The notes under the pieces were generated by a model, which was not told the origin of the DNA, did not search any database, and was given only the letters and a program-made list of their open reading frames with translations. 64,000 nucleotides of DNA from assembly GCA_003132025.1 (NCBI GenBank), contig PKWJ01000037.1, positions 1-64,000 on the forward strand, read 5' to 3'. This DNA is from Gammaproteobacteria bacterium. Its GTDB lineage: Bacteria > Pseudomonadota > Gammaproteobacteria > Steroidobacterales > Steroidobacteraceae. The translations under genes and the position numbers were made by a program. This document shows positions 9,988 through 20,268 of the stretch, in pieces (within the stretch, counting starts at the first letter, position 1; the number at the start of each line of letters is the position of its first letter).

Positions 9988-10254
9988 ATGACGAGACGCT
10001 GCATTCATTTGGATTTCGTGAAGACCGATCACCAGAACACCCACGGCTGCGAGGAGTGCCTCAAGATGGGCGATACCTGGGTGCACCTGCGCCTGTGTCG
10101 TGCCTGCGGCCATGTGGGCTGTTGCGACGACTCAAAGAACAAGCATGCCACCAAGCATTTCCACGCTACCCGGCATCCGATCATCACCTCGATCGAGCCG
10201 GGTGAGGACTGGAGCTGGTGTTTCATCGACGAGCTAGTGATGGAGCTGAAGTGA
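9988..10254 (+). CDS. UBP-type zinc finger protein
   Basis: ATG at 9988. HGCEECLKMGDTWVHLRLCRACGHVGCCDDSKNKHATKHFHATRHPIITSIEPGEDWSWCF. Confidence 0.9.
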   Translation: MTRRCIHLDFVKTDHQNTHGCEECLKMGDTWVHLRLCRACGHVGCCDDSKNKHATKHFHATRHPIITSIEPGEDWSWCFIDELVMELK

Positions 10255-11963
10255 CGCCGGAGCCTATCGCGACCAACGAGTTGCTGCGCACGCGCCGCAA
10301 CCAGATGTTCCCGAAGCTCACGGCCGCGCAGATTGCGCGCCTCGAGCACCACGGTGAACGCCGGCAGACGCACGCCGGAGAGATCCTGTACCAACCCGGC
10401 GACCGGCCAAGCAAATTCTTCGTCGTGATCTCCGGCGACATTGAGCTCTACGTTTCGCAGCGCAGCGGGTACGAGCTGTTCTACACGCTGCTGCCAGGGG
10501 ATTTTACCGGCGAGATGAATGCGCTGCGCGGCAGTGCCGGCATGGCGCGCGCCCGCGTCGGCCACGACGGTATTCTTATCGCGATCGACATCGAGCGGCT
10601 GCGCCTCATCGTGCAGACCGATGCCGAGCTTAGTGAGCTGTTCATGCGGGCGTTCATTCTGCGCCGCATGGGGCTGCTGTCGGAGCACAGCTGCGACGTG
10701 GTGCTGATCGGTTCCGGCCATTCCGCCGACACGCTGCGGCTGAACGAATTCCTTACCCGAAATGCGATCCCGTTCGCGATGTTCGACGTCTCCGCCGACG
10801 CCGATGCGCAGGCGATGCTGGAGCGATTCCATGTGCCGCCCGAGGACGTGCCCGTGGTCATCTGCCGCGGCGAGCGGGTGTTGAAGAATCCGAGCAATTT
10901 CGAAGTCGCGGGCTGTCTGGGGGTCAACCCGCAGATCGACGCGACGCGGGTACACGATCTGCTGATCGTGGGCGCGGGCCCCGCTGGCCTTGCGGCCGCA
11001 GTCTATGCCGCCTCCGAGGGCCTCGACGTGCGCATGGTGGAAATCACCGCGGCCGGCGGACAGGCCGGCACCAGTTCCAAGATCGAGAATTACCTGGGCT
11101 TCCCGACCGGCATTTCCGGTCTGGCGCTGGCCGGCCGCGCGCTGTCGCAGGCACAGAAATTCGGCGCCAGTGTCAGCGTCGCCTTGCAGGCAACCGGCCT
11201 GCACTGTGACCGCAGGCCGTTTGTCGTGGACCTCGCCGAGGGTGGATCGGTGCGCGCCCATATCGTGCTGATCGCCAGCGGTGCGCAGTACCGCACGCTC
11301 GACATCGACAACCTGTCGCACTTTCTGGGCGCCGGCGTCTACTACGCCGCCACCGCCCTGGAAGCCAAGCTATGCGACAAAAAGGAAATCGTCATCGTAG
11401 GCGGCGGCAACTCGGCCGGCCAGGCCGCGGTGTTTCTGGCAAACTCCTGCAACCACGTTCATATCCTGGTGCGCTCGGATGGCCTGGCCGAGAGCATGTC
11501 GAGCTATCTGATCCGCCGTATCGAGCAGAGCCCGAATATCACCGTGCACGTCCATACCCAGCTGGTCGCGCTGGAAGGCGAGCGCGAGCTGCAGCGCATC
11601 ACCTGGCGCCGCGGCACTGACGGCACCGAGGAGCAGCACGAGATCGCACATGTATTCCTGATGACCGGCGCGCTGCCGAATACGCGCTGGCTGAACGGCT
11701 GCGTGGCGCTCGACGCTCGCGGCTTCGTCAGGACCGGACTGGATCTGCGGCCGGAGGACCTGCCGGCGCCGCGCTGGCCGCTGGCGCGCCAGCCGTACCT
11801 GCTCGAGACCAACCTGCCGGGAGTATTCGCGGTCGGTGACGTGCGCTGCGGCAGCGTCAAGCGCGTCGCCGCCGCGGTCGGCGAAGGTTCCAGTTGCGTG
11901 CAGTTCGTGCACCGCGCATTGCGCGAATTGTCCGACGCCGGGCAGGCGCCAGCCCAGGCGTAA
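10251..11963 (+). CDS. Cyclic-nucleotide-binding domain fused to thioredoxin-reductase-like FAD oxidoreductase
   Basis: GTG at 10251 with GTGA overlap. N-terminal CNB (GEILYQPGDRPSKFFVVISGDIELY), C-terminal TrxR-like (LLIVGAGPAGLAAAVYAASEGL, EIVIVGGGNSAGQAAVFLA, GVFAVGDVRCGSVKRVAAAVGEGS). No CxxC at the usual position (YYAATALEAKLC). Confidence 0.9.
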   Translation: MTPEPIATNELLRTRRNQMFPKLTAAQIARLEHHGERRQTHAGEILYQPGDRPSKFFVVISGDIELYVSQRSGYELFYTLLPGDFTGEMNALRGSAGMARARVGHDGILIAIDIERLRLIVQTDAELSELFMRAFILRRMGLLSEHSCDVVLIGSGHSADTLRLNEFLTRNAIPFAMFDVSADADAQAMLERFHVPPEDVPVVICRGERVLKNPSNFEVAGCLGVNPQIDATRVHDLLIVGAGPAGLAAAVYAASEGLDVRMVEITAAGGQAGTSSKIENYLGFPTGISGLALAGRALSQAQKFGASVSVALQATGLHCDRRPFVVDLAEGGSVRAHIVLIASGAQYRTLDIDNLSHFLGAGVYYAATALEAKLCDKKEIVIVGGGNSAGQAAVFLANSCNHVHILVRSDGLAESMSSYLIRRIEQSPNITVHVHTQLVALEGERELQRITWRRGTDGTEEQHEIAHVFLMTGALPNTRWLNGCVALDARGFVRTGLDLRPEDLPAPRWPLARQPYLLETNLPGVFAVGDVRCGSVKRVAAAVGEGSSCVQFVHRALRELSDAGQAPAQA

Positions 11964-12018
11964 ATCGACGACGGCCCGCGATGTGACGCGTTTGGCCCGA
12001 TCATGGCGATGCATTCCG

Positions 12019-13425
12019 ATGGCGCTGCTGCTGGCAAGCCTGGCCGGTCCCGCCCCGGCACCAGCCCGCGGGGATGAACTTTCGATAACGCTGCAGCAAC
12101 AGCCCTGGACCGGCGACCTGGACGGCATGATCGCGCGGGGCTACATCCGGGTACTGGTGCCTTACAGCCGCACCTTGTATTTCGTCGACCTGGGCGGCAC
12201 CCAGCGCGGCATGAGCTATGACTTCATGCGCGCATTCGAGGACGATTTCAACGCCAGGCTCGGGCGCGGCGCCCTGCGCGTCCATGTGGTGTTCATTCCG
12301 GTCTCGCGAGCGCACCTGCTGCCGCTGCTAGTGGCCGGAGAAGGCGACATTGCCGCCGCCAACCTCACGATCACGCCCGAGCGCAGCAAAATCGTGGACT
12401 TCACGGCCCCGGCTGCCCGCGATGTGAAAGAGCTGATCGTCACCGGCCCCGGGGCTCCAGCGCTGGCGACGCTCGACGATCTCGCGGGCAAGGAGGTGTA
12501 CGTCAGTCGCGCCACCAGCTATTACGAGAACCTGCAGGCGCTCAATCAGCGCTTCCGGGAGCGCTCCATGGCGCCGATGAGACTGCGCGAAGCGCCTGGC
12601 AACTTCGAGACCGAGGACGCGCTGGAAATGGTCAACGCCGGCCTGGTGAACATCGTGGTCGCCGACGGCTATATCGCCAAGCTGTGGCGCGCGGTCTATC
12701 CCAACATCCGGGTGCGCGAGGACCTGGTGATACATCAGAACGGCGACATCGCATTCGCCATCCGCAAGGGTAGCCCGCAGCTCAAGCGCGCCCTCGACGC
12801 CTTCACGGCCACGCACGGCCAGGGCACGGAATTCGGCAACGTGACGCTGCAGAAATACCTGGGGCAGACGCACTGGGTGCAGAATGCCACCTCAGAACAG
12901 GAGCTGAAGAAATCCGACCTACTGGTCGATCTGTTTCAGAAATACGGCAAGCAATACGACATCGACTGGCTGCTGATGGCGGCGCAGGGCTATCAGGAGT
13001 CGCAGCTCGATCAGGGTCGGCACAGCCCCGCCGGCGCGATCGGCATCATGCAGGTGATGCCCGCGACCGCCGCCAAGATGCAGGTCGGCGACGTCACGCA
13101 GTTGGAGCCGAACATTCACGCCGGCGTGAAATACATCCGCTACATCGTCGATCAGTACTACAAGAATGAACCGATGGACAGCCTGAACAAGGTGCTGTTC
13201 GCGTTTGCGGCCTATAACGCCGGCCCGACGCGCATCGGCTCGCTGCGCACCGAAGCACGCTCGCTCGGCTTCGATCCCAACGTCTGGTTCGACAACGTCG
13301 AGCGCGTCGCCGCCTATCGCATCGGGCGCGAGACCGTGCAATACGTCGCCAATATCTACAAGTATTACATCGCCTACACGCTGGTGCGGGACAACGTCGC
13401 GCATAGCCTGAAGGAAACGCACTGA
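12019..13425 (+). CDS. MltF-like protein: extracellular solute-binding (SBP_bac_3) domain + lytic transglycosylase SLT domain
   Basis: ANLTITPERSKIVDFTAP plus QESQLDQGRHSPAGAIGIMQVMPATA...FAFAAYNAGPTRI. Confidence 0.88.
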   Translation: MALLLASLAGPAPAPARGDELSITLQQQPWTGDLDGMIARGYIRVLVPYSRTLYFVDLGGTQRGMSYDFMRAFEDDFNARLGRGALRVHVVFIPVSRAHLLPLLVAGEGDIAAANLTITPERSKIVDFTAPAARDVKELIVTGPGAPALATLDDLAGKEVYVSRATSYYENLQALNQRFRERSMAPMRLREAPGNFETEDALEMVNAGLVNIVVADGYIAKLWRAVYPNIRVREDLVIHQNGDIAFAIRKGSPQLKRALDAFTATHGQGTEFGNVTLQKYLGQTHWVQNATSEQELKKSDLLVDLFQKYGKQYDIDWLLMAAQGYQESQLDQGRHSPAGAIGIMQVMPATAAKMQVGDVTQLEPNIHAGVKYIRYIVDQYYKNEPMDSLNKVLFAFAAYNAGPTRIGSLRTEARSLGFDPNVWFDNVERVAAYRIGRETVQYVANIYKYYIAYTLVRDNVAHSLKETH

Positions 13426-13457
13426 CGCGCCGCGCCGCGCCGAGCGCCGGATCGCCC

Positions 13458-14468
13458 TCAGCCCGCTGTGGCCCTCGATGCCTTGGGATGACCGGCGCCA
13501 AAATTCCGATCGGCCACCAGACACAAAATCTCGAACATGATGGTCGCCCCGACCAACGCGGTGTTACCGGTCTGGTCGTAAGGCGGCGCGACCTCGACCA
13601 CATCGCCGCCGATAAGGTTCAGGCCGCGCAGCCCGCGCAGCAGGCGTTGCGCTTCCAGCGTGGTAATGCCGCCAACCTCCGGCGTGCCGGTACCGGGGGC
13701 GTACACCGGGTCGAGTCCATCGACATCGAACGAGATATAAGTGCGCCCATCGCCCACGACGCGACGCGCCTCCTCGATCACCCGTTCGACGCCGAGATCG
13801 GCGAACTCCTCGATGAACACCACCCGCATGCCGTGCGACTTGGAAAAATTGATGCCATCCATGAAGTTCTGGCCGCCGCGAATACCGATCTGGATGGTGC
13901 GCGTTGGGTCCAGCACGCCCGCCTCCACCGCCAGGCGAAAAGGCGCGCCGTGGGTGAACTTGGAGCCGTAGAATTCGCCCCAGGTGTCGCAGTGGGCATC
14001 GATGTGCACCATGCCGATGGGCGCATCGGCCGCGATGGCCCTGAATATCGGGTAGGTGATCGAGTGGTCACCGCCGGCGCTGATCGGCAGCACGCCGGCC
14101 GCATGTACCTCGCGATAATACGCCTCGATCTCCTCCACCTGCTTTTCCAGATCGTAGCGGTGCGACAGCCGTACATCGCCGATATCCGCCACGCGACACA
14201 GTTCATAGGGATTGATGCCCAATCCGAGGTTGAACGAGCGCATCAGGCTGGATGCATTGCGGATCTCACGCGGCCCGTGTCGGGCGCCCGGCCGATTGGT
14301 CACACCCAGATCGGTAGGCACGCCGATCAGACCGATGTCGACCTGCTCGAGCGTTGTCGCCAGCGGCGCGCGCATGAAGGTCGCAATCTCGGTGTAGCGC
14401 GGCTGCTTCATCGGCTCGTAGGGCGCACCACCGATGAGGTCAGGCCGGGTATAGTTGCTGTCGTTCAC
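13458..14468 (-). CDS. Agmatinase/ureohydrolase family enzyme
   Basis: GGDHSITYPIFRAI, HIDAHCDTW, SFDVDGLDPVYAPGTGTPEVGG: Mn-binding motifs of ureohydrolases. Confidence 0.9.
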   Translation of the reverse strand: MNDSNYTRPDLIGGAPYEPMKQPRYTEIATFMRAPLATTLEQVDIGLIGVPTDLGVTNRPGARHGPREIRNASSLMRSFNLGLGINPYELCRVADIGDVRLSHRYDLEKQVEEIEAYYREVHAAGVLPISAGGDHSITYPIFRAIAADAPIGMVHIDAHCDTWGEFYGSKFTHGAPFRLAVEAGVLDPTRTIQIGIRGGQNFMDGINFSKSHGMRVVFIEEFADLGVERVIEEARRVVGDGRTYISFDVDGLDPVYAPGTGTPEVGGITTLEAQRLLRGLRGLNLIGGDVVEVAPPYDQTGNTALVGATIMFEILCLVADRNFGAGHPKASRATAG

Positions 14469-14472
14469 AGGG

Positions 14473-15858
14473 TCATTCTATCGCAGCCCGGCGGGCGCGA
14501 TAGCCCGCAGTGCTGACAACGACGTACACCAGCAGGCTGCCGCCCAGACCCGCGTAGATGGGCAGATCGGAATCCAACCCGGCCCAGGCCAGCAGCATGA
14601 CGACCAGAGTGCCGCCGACCGAGATCGAGGCCAAAGCGCCTGCGGTGGTGCCGCGCCGCCACATCATAGCTCCGATGACCGACACCAGCAGTCCGCCGAC
14701 CAGCAGGTCATAGGCCACGGTCAGGGCGACGATCACGTCGTGCATCGAGCATGACACCACGGTCATCACCGCACCCAGCGCCAGCGTGACGACGCGACTT
14801 TGAACGATCGAGCCGGCATTGCCCGCGCCGCGCAGGCGCAGGTAGACGTCCTCGAGCAGCACCGTGGATGCCGCCAACAGACAGGCACTGGCGGTGGACA
14901 TGATGGCGGCGAGCGCCGCCGCCAGCACCAGGCCGCGCAGGCCGACGGGCAGCACCGTATTGACGATCTCGGCGAAAGCAGCGTCCGCGTTGCCGAGCGC
15001 CGGCAGAAATACGCGACCGGCAGTGCCGATCAGGGCTCCGGCCAGCGCATAGCACAGACAGTACAGCCCGACCCCGATCCCGCCGACCCGCGCCACCCGC
15101 ACGCTGCGGGCCGTGAATACGCGCTGCCAGACATCCTGGCCAATGATGATGCCGAAGAAATACAGCACGAAGAACGAGACGATTTTCCCGGCGCCGATGT
15201 GCGTGAGAGAGAAGAATCCGGCCGGCAGGCGTGCCTGCATGGCCGACAGGCCGCCGGCGTGCAGGATCGCCCCGGGTAGCAGGATGAACAGAATTCCTAC
15301 AGTCTTGATCACGAACTGAATGATGTCGGTGAGCGTCAGCGACCACATGCCGCCGAGCACCGAATACGCCACCATGACGCCGCTACTGATGAAAATCGCG
15401 GGCGTGCGCGGAATTCCGACGATGACTTCCATCACCGATCCCACCGCAATCGTTGCCGTGACGGCGACCATCAGGTCATAGGCGACCATGACGACACCGC
15501 CAACCACACGGGCCGAGGCGCTGTAGCGCCGCTCGAGCAATTCGGGGACCGTGTACAGCTTCAGCCCGAGAATGCGTTCGACGAATACGGCGCTCAGCAC
15601 AATGATTCCAAGGCCAAGCATGAACACGAACCACATGCCCGAAATGCCGTACTGGTAGCCGAGCTTGACGCCGCCGACCGTGGATGCGCCACCCAGCACG
15701 ATGGCAGCCAGCGTGCCGGAATACAGCCACTGTCCGACCGAGCGGCCGGCCACCAGGAACTGATCCTGGGTGGTGGCCCGGCGGCGCGCCCAGAAACCCG
15801 CGCCCAGGATGCCGGCCATGTACGCGATGACAACGAGCAGATCGAGCTTGGCCGTCAT
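14473..15858 (-). CDS. Sodium:solute symporter family transporter
   Basis: Multi-TM SSS-like protein (AGRSVGQWLYSGTLAAIVLGGASTVGGVKLGYQYGISGMWFV). Ends 4 bp upstream of the ureohydrolase start. Confidence 0.85.
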   Translation of the reverse strand: MTAKLDLLVVIAYMAGILGAGFWARRRATTQDQFLVAGRSVGQWLYSGTLAAIVLGGASTVGGVKLGYQYGISGMWFVFMLGLGIIVLSAVFVERILGLKLYTVPELLERRYSASARVVGGVVMVAYDLMVAVTATIAVGSVMEVIVGIPRTPAIFISSGVMVAYSVLGGMWSLTLTDIIQFVIKTVGILFILLPGAILHAGGLSAMQARLPAGFFSLTHIGAGKIVSFFVLYFFGIIIGQDVWQRVFTARSVRVARVGGIGVGLYCLCYALAGALIGTAGRVFLPALGNADAAFAEIVNTVLPVGLRGLVLAAALAAIMSTASACLLAASTVLLEDVYLRLRGAGNAGSIVQSRVVTLALGAVMTVVSCSMHDVIVALTVAYDLLVGGLLVSVIGAMMWRRGTTAGALASISVGGTLVVMLLAWAGLDSDLPIYAGLGGSLLVYVVVSTAGYRARRAAIE

Positions 15859-15912
15859 GGAACGCTATCAGCCGCTGGCGATCGATGCTCCGATCATGCC
15901 ACACTGCCGACG

Positions 15913-17523
15913 ATGCAAAACGGTGCGGGTTGCGGTTCACTCAGTCGGCGCCAGTTGCTGCGCATGATCGGAGTCACCGCAGGCAATGCCGCAATGTACC
16001 AGGCCATGAGCAGCCTGGGTTTTGCCGAGGACTCGCCCTATCGGGGTCCGATCGATCTGCAGGGCGCGCCGCGTAATACCTCGGTGCTGATCCTGGGAGC
16101 CGGCCTGGCCGGCATGACCGCCGCCTATGAACTGCGCAATGCCGGTTACCGGGTGCAGGTCCTGGAATTCAACGCCCGGCCCGGCGGGCGCAACTGGAGT
16201 CTGCGCGGCGGAGATACCTACACCGAACTCGGCGGGTTGACTCAGCACTGCCAGTTTGATCAGGACCTTTACATCAACCCCGGCCCGTGGCGCATTCCGT
16301 ATCACCACCGCGGCATACTCAACTACTGCAAGCGACTGGGTGTACCGCTGGAAGCATTCGTACAGATCAACTACAACGCTTATCTGCACAGCAGCCGCGC
16401 CTTCGGTGGCAAACCACAACGCTACCGCGAGATCAAAGCCGATTACCAGGGGCAGGTGGCGGAGCTGCTGGCCAAGACCACGCGACAGCAGGCGCTGGAT
16501 GCTTCGGTCAGCAGGGAAGACCAGGAAAAACTGCTGGCGTCGCTGCGCGACTGGGGTGCACTCGACAAGACCTATGCCTATGTCCCCGGCGACGCCAGCA
16601 GCGACCGACGCGGCTACAAGAAGGCGCCGGGCGGCGGCATGAGCGCCCGTCCGATCCCGTCCGAACCTATCGGCCTGAGCGACCTGCTCGACTCGAAGCT
16701 GTGGCAGGGCATTTACAGCGGCGATACTTTCGATCTGCAGACGCCCCTGTTTCAGCCGGTCGGCGGTATGGGCAGGATCGGTGACGCCCTCGGCCGTGAA
16801 CTCGGTCCGCTGATCCGCTACCACGCCCGCGTCACCGACATCCATCAGGATGCGCGGGGCATCAGCGTGCAGTACGAGGACATGCTGAGCCCTGGGTCGC
16901 AGCTCACCGCCAGCTCGGACTGGTGCCTGTGCACCATTCCGCTGTCGATCCTGGCGCAGATACCGATGAATGTCGGTCCGGCAATGGCCGCGGCCATCGC
17001 GGCCGTGCCTTATGCCTCGGCAGTCAAGGTCGGGCTGCAGTTCAAGCGTCGTTTCTGGGAGGAAGATGACGACATCTATGGGGGCATCACCTATACCGAT
17101 CTGCCCATTACCAACATCGGCTATCCGAGCAGCGGCTATCACAGCGCCGGCAAGGGTGTGCTGCTCGGGGCCTATATCTATGGCGTGGATGCAATGGAGT
17201 TCACTGCGATGGCGCCGCCCGAGCGGGTACAGAAAGCGGTCGATTACGGTAGCCAGATCCATCCGCAGTATCGCGAGGAATTCGACAACGGAGTCGCCGT
17301 CGCATGGCACCGTTCGCCGTTCGCCATGGGCTGCTACGGCATGTGGAACTCCGATACCCGCGCCAGGCACTACGACGATCTATGCCAGATCGATCAGCGT
17401 ATCGCCCTTGCGGGCGAGCACGCCTCCTACCTCCCCGGCTGGCAGGAGGGCGCGATTACCTCGGCGCTTGATGCCATCGAGCGGCTGCATCGACGCATCG
17501 TCGCGCAGGCCGGCAAGGCATGA
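15913..17523 (+). CDS. Flavin amine oxidase with Tat-like signal
   Basis: SRRQLLRMIGVTAGNAAMYQ leader, VLILGAGLAGMTAAYELRNAGYRVQVLEFNARPGGRNWS, C-terminal RIALAGEHASYLPGWQEGAITSAL. Confidence 0.9.
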   Translation: MQNGAGCGSLSRRQLLRMIGVTAGNAAMYQAMSSLGFAEDSPYRGPIDLQGAPRNTSVLILGAGLAGMTAAYELRNAGYRVQVLEFNARPGGRNWSLRGGDTYTELGGLTQHCQFDQDLYINPGPWRIPYHHRGILNYCKRLGVPLEAFVQINYNAYLHSSRAFGGKPQRYREIKADYQGQVAELLAKTTRQQALDASVSREDQEKLLASLRDWGALDKTYAYVPGDASSDRRGYKKAPGGGMSARPIPSEPIGLSDLLDSKLWQGIYSGDTFDLQTPLFQPVGGMGRIGDALGRELGPLIRYHARVTDIHQDARGISVQYEDMLSPGSQLTASSDWCLCTIPLSILAQIPMNVGPAMAAAIAAVPYASAVKVGLQFKRRFWEEDDDIYGGITYTDLPITNIGYPSSGYHSAGKGVLLGAYIYGVDAMEFTAMAPPERVQKAVDYGSQIHPQYREEFDNGVAVAWHRSPFAMGCYGMWNSDTRARHYDDLCQIDQRIALAGEHASYLPGWQEGAITSALDAIERLHRRIVAQAGKA

Positions 17524-17984
17524 GAGCGCTATTCGGTGGCTTGACGCTACGCCGGCTGGTTATCGCGCTGTTGGTAGCCGGAATTGTGGCCGCGGCTCAG
17601 GCCGATGATCCCTCGTTCGCCGTCATGGCCACACTGAGCAACGTCAGCGGCGAGGACATCTACAACCGCATCTGTCAGGGCTGCCACATGGCGCATGGCG
17701 AAGGCGCGATCGGCGCCGGCCGCTACCCGAAACTGGCTGATGATTCCACGCTGGCGTCCTGGCGCTATGCGGCACTCACCGTGCTCCAGGGCCGCAACAA
17801 TATGCCGGCCTTCAGTGCGCCGCCGCAGCTGGAGTGGGATAGCCCGACGCTGCATCTGAGCGATGCCCAGGTGGCCGACGTGGTCAACTACGTGCGCAGC
17901 CATTTCGGCAACAACTACAAGGAGCGCGTCACTGCCGACGACGTCGCGAAGCTGCCGCACCCTGCCGTGGGCGCTGCGCCTTAG
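17520..17984 (+). CDS. Monoheme c-type cytochrome paired with the amine oxidase
   Basis: Signal peptide and CQGCH heme motif. ATGA overlap with the preceding gene. Confidence 0.88.
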   Translation: MRALFGGLTLRRLVIALLVAGIVAAAQADDPSFAVMATLSNVSGEDIYNRICQGCHMAHGEGAIGAGRYPKLADDSTLASWRYAALTVLQGRNNMPAFSAPPQLEWDSPTLHLSDAQVADVVNYVRSHFGNNYKERVTADDVAKLPHPAVGAAP

Positions 17985-17994
17985 GATTTCGGCT

Positions 17995-18705
17995 TCAGGG
18001 CAGATATCCGAGCAGCTCGGAGCTGTTCATCACGTGGCAGTAGATCATGTTGATGATTTCCAGCTCATGACGATGCAGGTCGTCTGACGCGGCGGCGCAG
18101 CCGTCATCGACGACGATGACCGAGAAGCTTTCGTCGGCGAGGCTGCGCACGGTTGACGAGATGCACTGATCGGTGAAGATGCCGCAGCACACCAGCTGCG
18201 AGATTCCCAGGTTGGTGAGCATCAGCCGCAGGTTGGTGCCGGTCAGCGCACTGTCGGTGGTCTTGGTGACGATGATTTCGTCCGCCTGTGGGGCAACATC
18301 GGCAACGATCTGCGATTCCCACTCGTCCTTTGGCAACAGCAGGTTATTCCATCCCGGCAGTTTCTGGCTGAGCGAGCGGTCGCGCCCGTCCCTGGTCTGG
18401 CAGGCGATGCGGGCGTACAGGACTTCGTGACCATCGCCGCGGAAGCGATGCAACAGCCGCCGGATCGTCGGCAGCACGACGCGATGCATGCGTTCGTGAA
18501 ACGGCGTCCAGGCGTCATACATCGCCCGCCCGGGGCCGTCCAGAGTTGCGGGCTCCGGTCGTTGCAGATACACGTTCTGCACGTCGATGACGAGCAGCCC
18601 GAGTTTGCCGCGCTCCAGCTTTGGATCCGCCGGCGCCGGGGCTGCTGCGTAGTACAGCGAGCGGTAGGCCTGCTTCCAGGACACGGGTGGGCCAGTCGTC
18701 GTCAT
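17995..18705 (-). CDS. Isochorismatase-like cysteine hydrolase
   Basis: LGLLVIDVQNVY and CCGIFTDQCISSTVRSLADESF. Start chosen at MTTTGPPVSW; the track ORF extends to 18759. Confidence 0.85.
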   Translation of the reverse strand: MTTTGPPVSWKQAYRSLYYAAAPAPADPKLERGKLGLLVIDVQNVYLQRPEPATLDGPGRAMYDAWTPFHERMHRVVLPTIRRLLHRFRGDGHEVLYARIACQTRDGRDRSLSQKLPGWNNLLLPKDEWESQIVADVAPQADEIIVTKTTDSALTGTNLRLMLTNLGISQLVCCGIFTDQCISSTVRSLADESFSVIVVDDGCAAASDDLHRHELEIINMIYCHVMNSSELLGYLP

Positions 18706-18835
18706 CGCCGCCTCCAGCGCCGCATCGGCGGCGATTGTCCGCAGATGGTAGCAGCGCATCCGGTTTTAGGGTGCAGCTGCCGTCGCGACCCCGTATGCTC
18801 GTCGCGTGCGGTCACAGCTACCGAGGATCGCGTTT

Positions 18836-20209
18836 ATGAGCGCCGATCAAACAACATCGCAGGCAGCTCTCCGACACCAGGGCTGCCCTCGCCCGCCCAG
18901 TCCCACGCTGCGCGCGCGCGACGCGCGTGTCATCGCCAACATCGGCCGCCTGCGCTTCTCGCCGCTGAGCCTCGTCGGCGGCCGCGGCAACCACCTGATC
19001 GAGGAAGGCGGTCGTGAGCTGCTTGACCTGTCGGCTTCCTTTGGACCTGCGATCCTGGGCTACAGCCATCCGGCAATCGCGACCGCGGTCAACGCGGCGA
19101 CCGCGAGCATGGCCGGGGCCAGCCTGCTGGCGTTTCCGAACGAGAACGCCGTGGCGCTGGCCGAACAGCTGCTCGCGATCACACCGGGTTCGGGCGAGCG
19201 CCGCGTCTGGTTCGGCCACTCGGGTTCGGATGCCAACGATTGCGCACTACGCGTGGTACAGGCAGCGACCGGCCGCTCGCGTTTCATCTCGTTCATCGGC
19301 TCCTATCACGGCAATCTCAGCGGTTCGATGAGTATCAGCGGACACACCGCGATGACACACACGCTGCCGCGCGCCGGACTGGTGCTGCTGCCGTATCCGG
19401 ACCCGTATCGGCCCAGCTTCAGTGCCGAGGAGGTGCTGAGGCTGCTGGACTATCAGTTTGCCACCAGCTGTCCGCCGCAACAGGTGGCTGGGATCTTCAT
19501 CGAGCCGTTGATGTCGGACGCCGGCGTCATCGTGCCGCCCGGTGGATTTCTCGCTGCCATACAACAGCGCTGCCGCCGGCACAGCATCCAGCTCATCGTC
19601 GATGAGGTCAAGGCCGGCCTCGGCCGCAGCGGCCGCCTGCACTGCTTCGAACATGAGGGTTTGGAGCCGGATCTGGTGGTGTTCGGCAAGGGGTTGGGCG
19701 GCGGCCTACCGCTGTCGGCGCTGATCGGCCCGCGCGCGATCATGGACCATGCTGCCGCGTTCGCGCTGCAGACCACAGGCGGCAATCCGGTCGCGACCGC
19801 GGCTGGCCTTGCCGTGCTGCGTACTCTGGCCGCCGAGGGCCTGGTAGAGCGCGCCGCCAACCTGGGTCAGGCGCTCGCCGGCCGGCTGCGCGCGCTCATC
19901 TCGCGTCAGCCGATGATCGGCGACGTGCGCGGCCGCGGACTGGCGATCGGCATCGAGCTGGTCAGGGATCAGGCCACGCGCGAGGCGGTGCCGGTGGCGA
20001 CCACCGCCAAAGTGATCTATCGGGCGTGGCAGCTCGGCGCCGTGCTGTTCTATGTGGGCCTGCGTGGCAACGTGCTCGAGCTGACGCCGCCGCTGACGCT
20101 GAGCGACGCGGAGGCTGAACGGGGCGTCGCGATCATCGATCAGGCGCTGACCGACGTCGGCCGCGGCCTGGTTGCCGATGCGGACGTGGCACCGTTCATG
20201 ATGTGGTGA
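18836..20209 (+). CDS. Class III (PLP) aminotransferase
   Basis: FGHSGSDANDCALR, LIVDEVKAGLGRSGRLHCFEHEGLEPDLVVFGKGLGGGLPLSALIG. Confidence 0.9.
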   Translation: MSADQTTSQAALRHQGCPRPPSPTLRARDARVIANIGRLRFSPLSLVGGRGNHLIEEGGRELLDLSASFGPAILGYSHPAIATAVNAATASMAGASLLAFPNENAVALAEQLLAITPGSGERRVWFGHSGSDANDCALRVVQAATGRSRFISFIGSYHGNLSGSMSISGHTAMTHTLPRAGLVLLPYPDPYRPSFSAEEVLRLLDYQFATSCPPQQVAGIFIEPLMSDAGVIVPPGGFLAAIQQRCRRHSIQLIVDEVKAGLGRSGRLHCFEHEGLEPDLVVFGKGLGGGLPLSALIGPRAIMDHAAAFALQTTGGNPVATAAGLAVLRTLAAEGLVERAANLGQALAGRLRALISRQPMIGDVRGRGLAIGIELVRDQATREAVPVATTAKVIYRAWQLGAVLFYVGLRGNVLELTPPLTLSDAEAERGVAIIDQALTDVGRGLVADADVAPFMMW

Positions 20210-20268
20210 GCTATGATCGTCCGTGAGATACCGCCACCGGCTCGGGGCGCGGTCGGCACCGAGGATCG

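Noticed and set aside
11250-11400. Thioredoxin reductase redox centre in the CNB-TrxR fusion
   Set aside because: No CxxC was found at the expected place, so it is not called a functional thioredoxin reductase.
15937-17370. 477-aa minus-strand ORF opposite the amine oxidase
   Set aside because: Shadow ORF; the plus strand has clear FAD and amine oxidase motifs.
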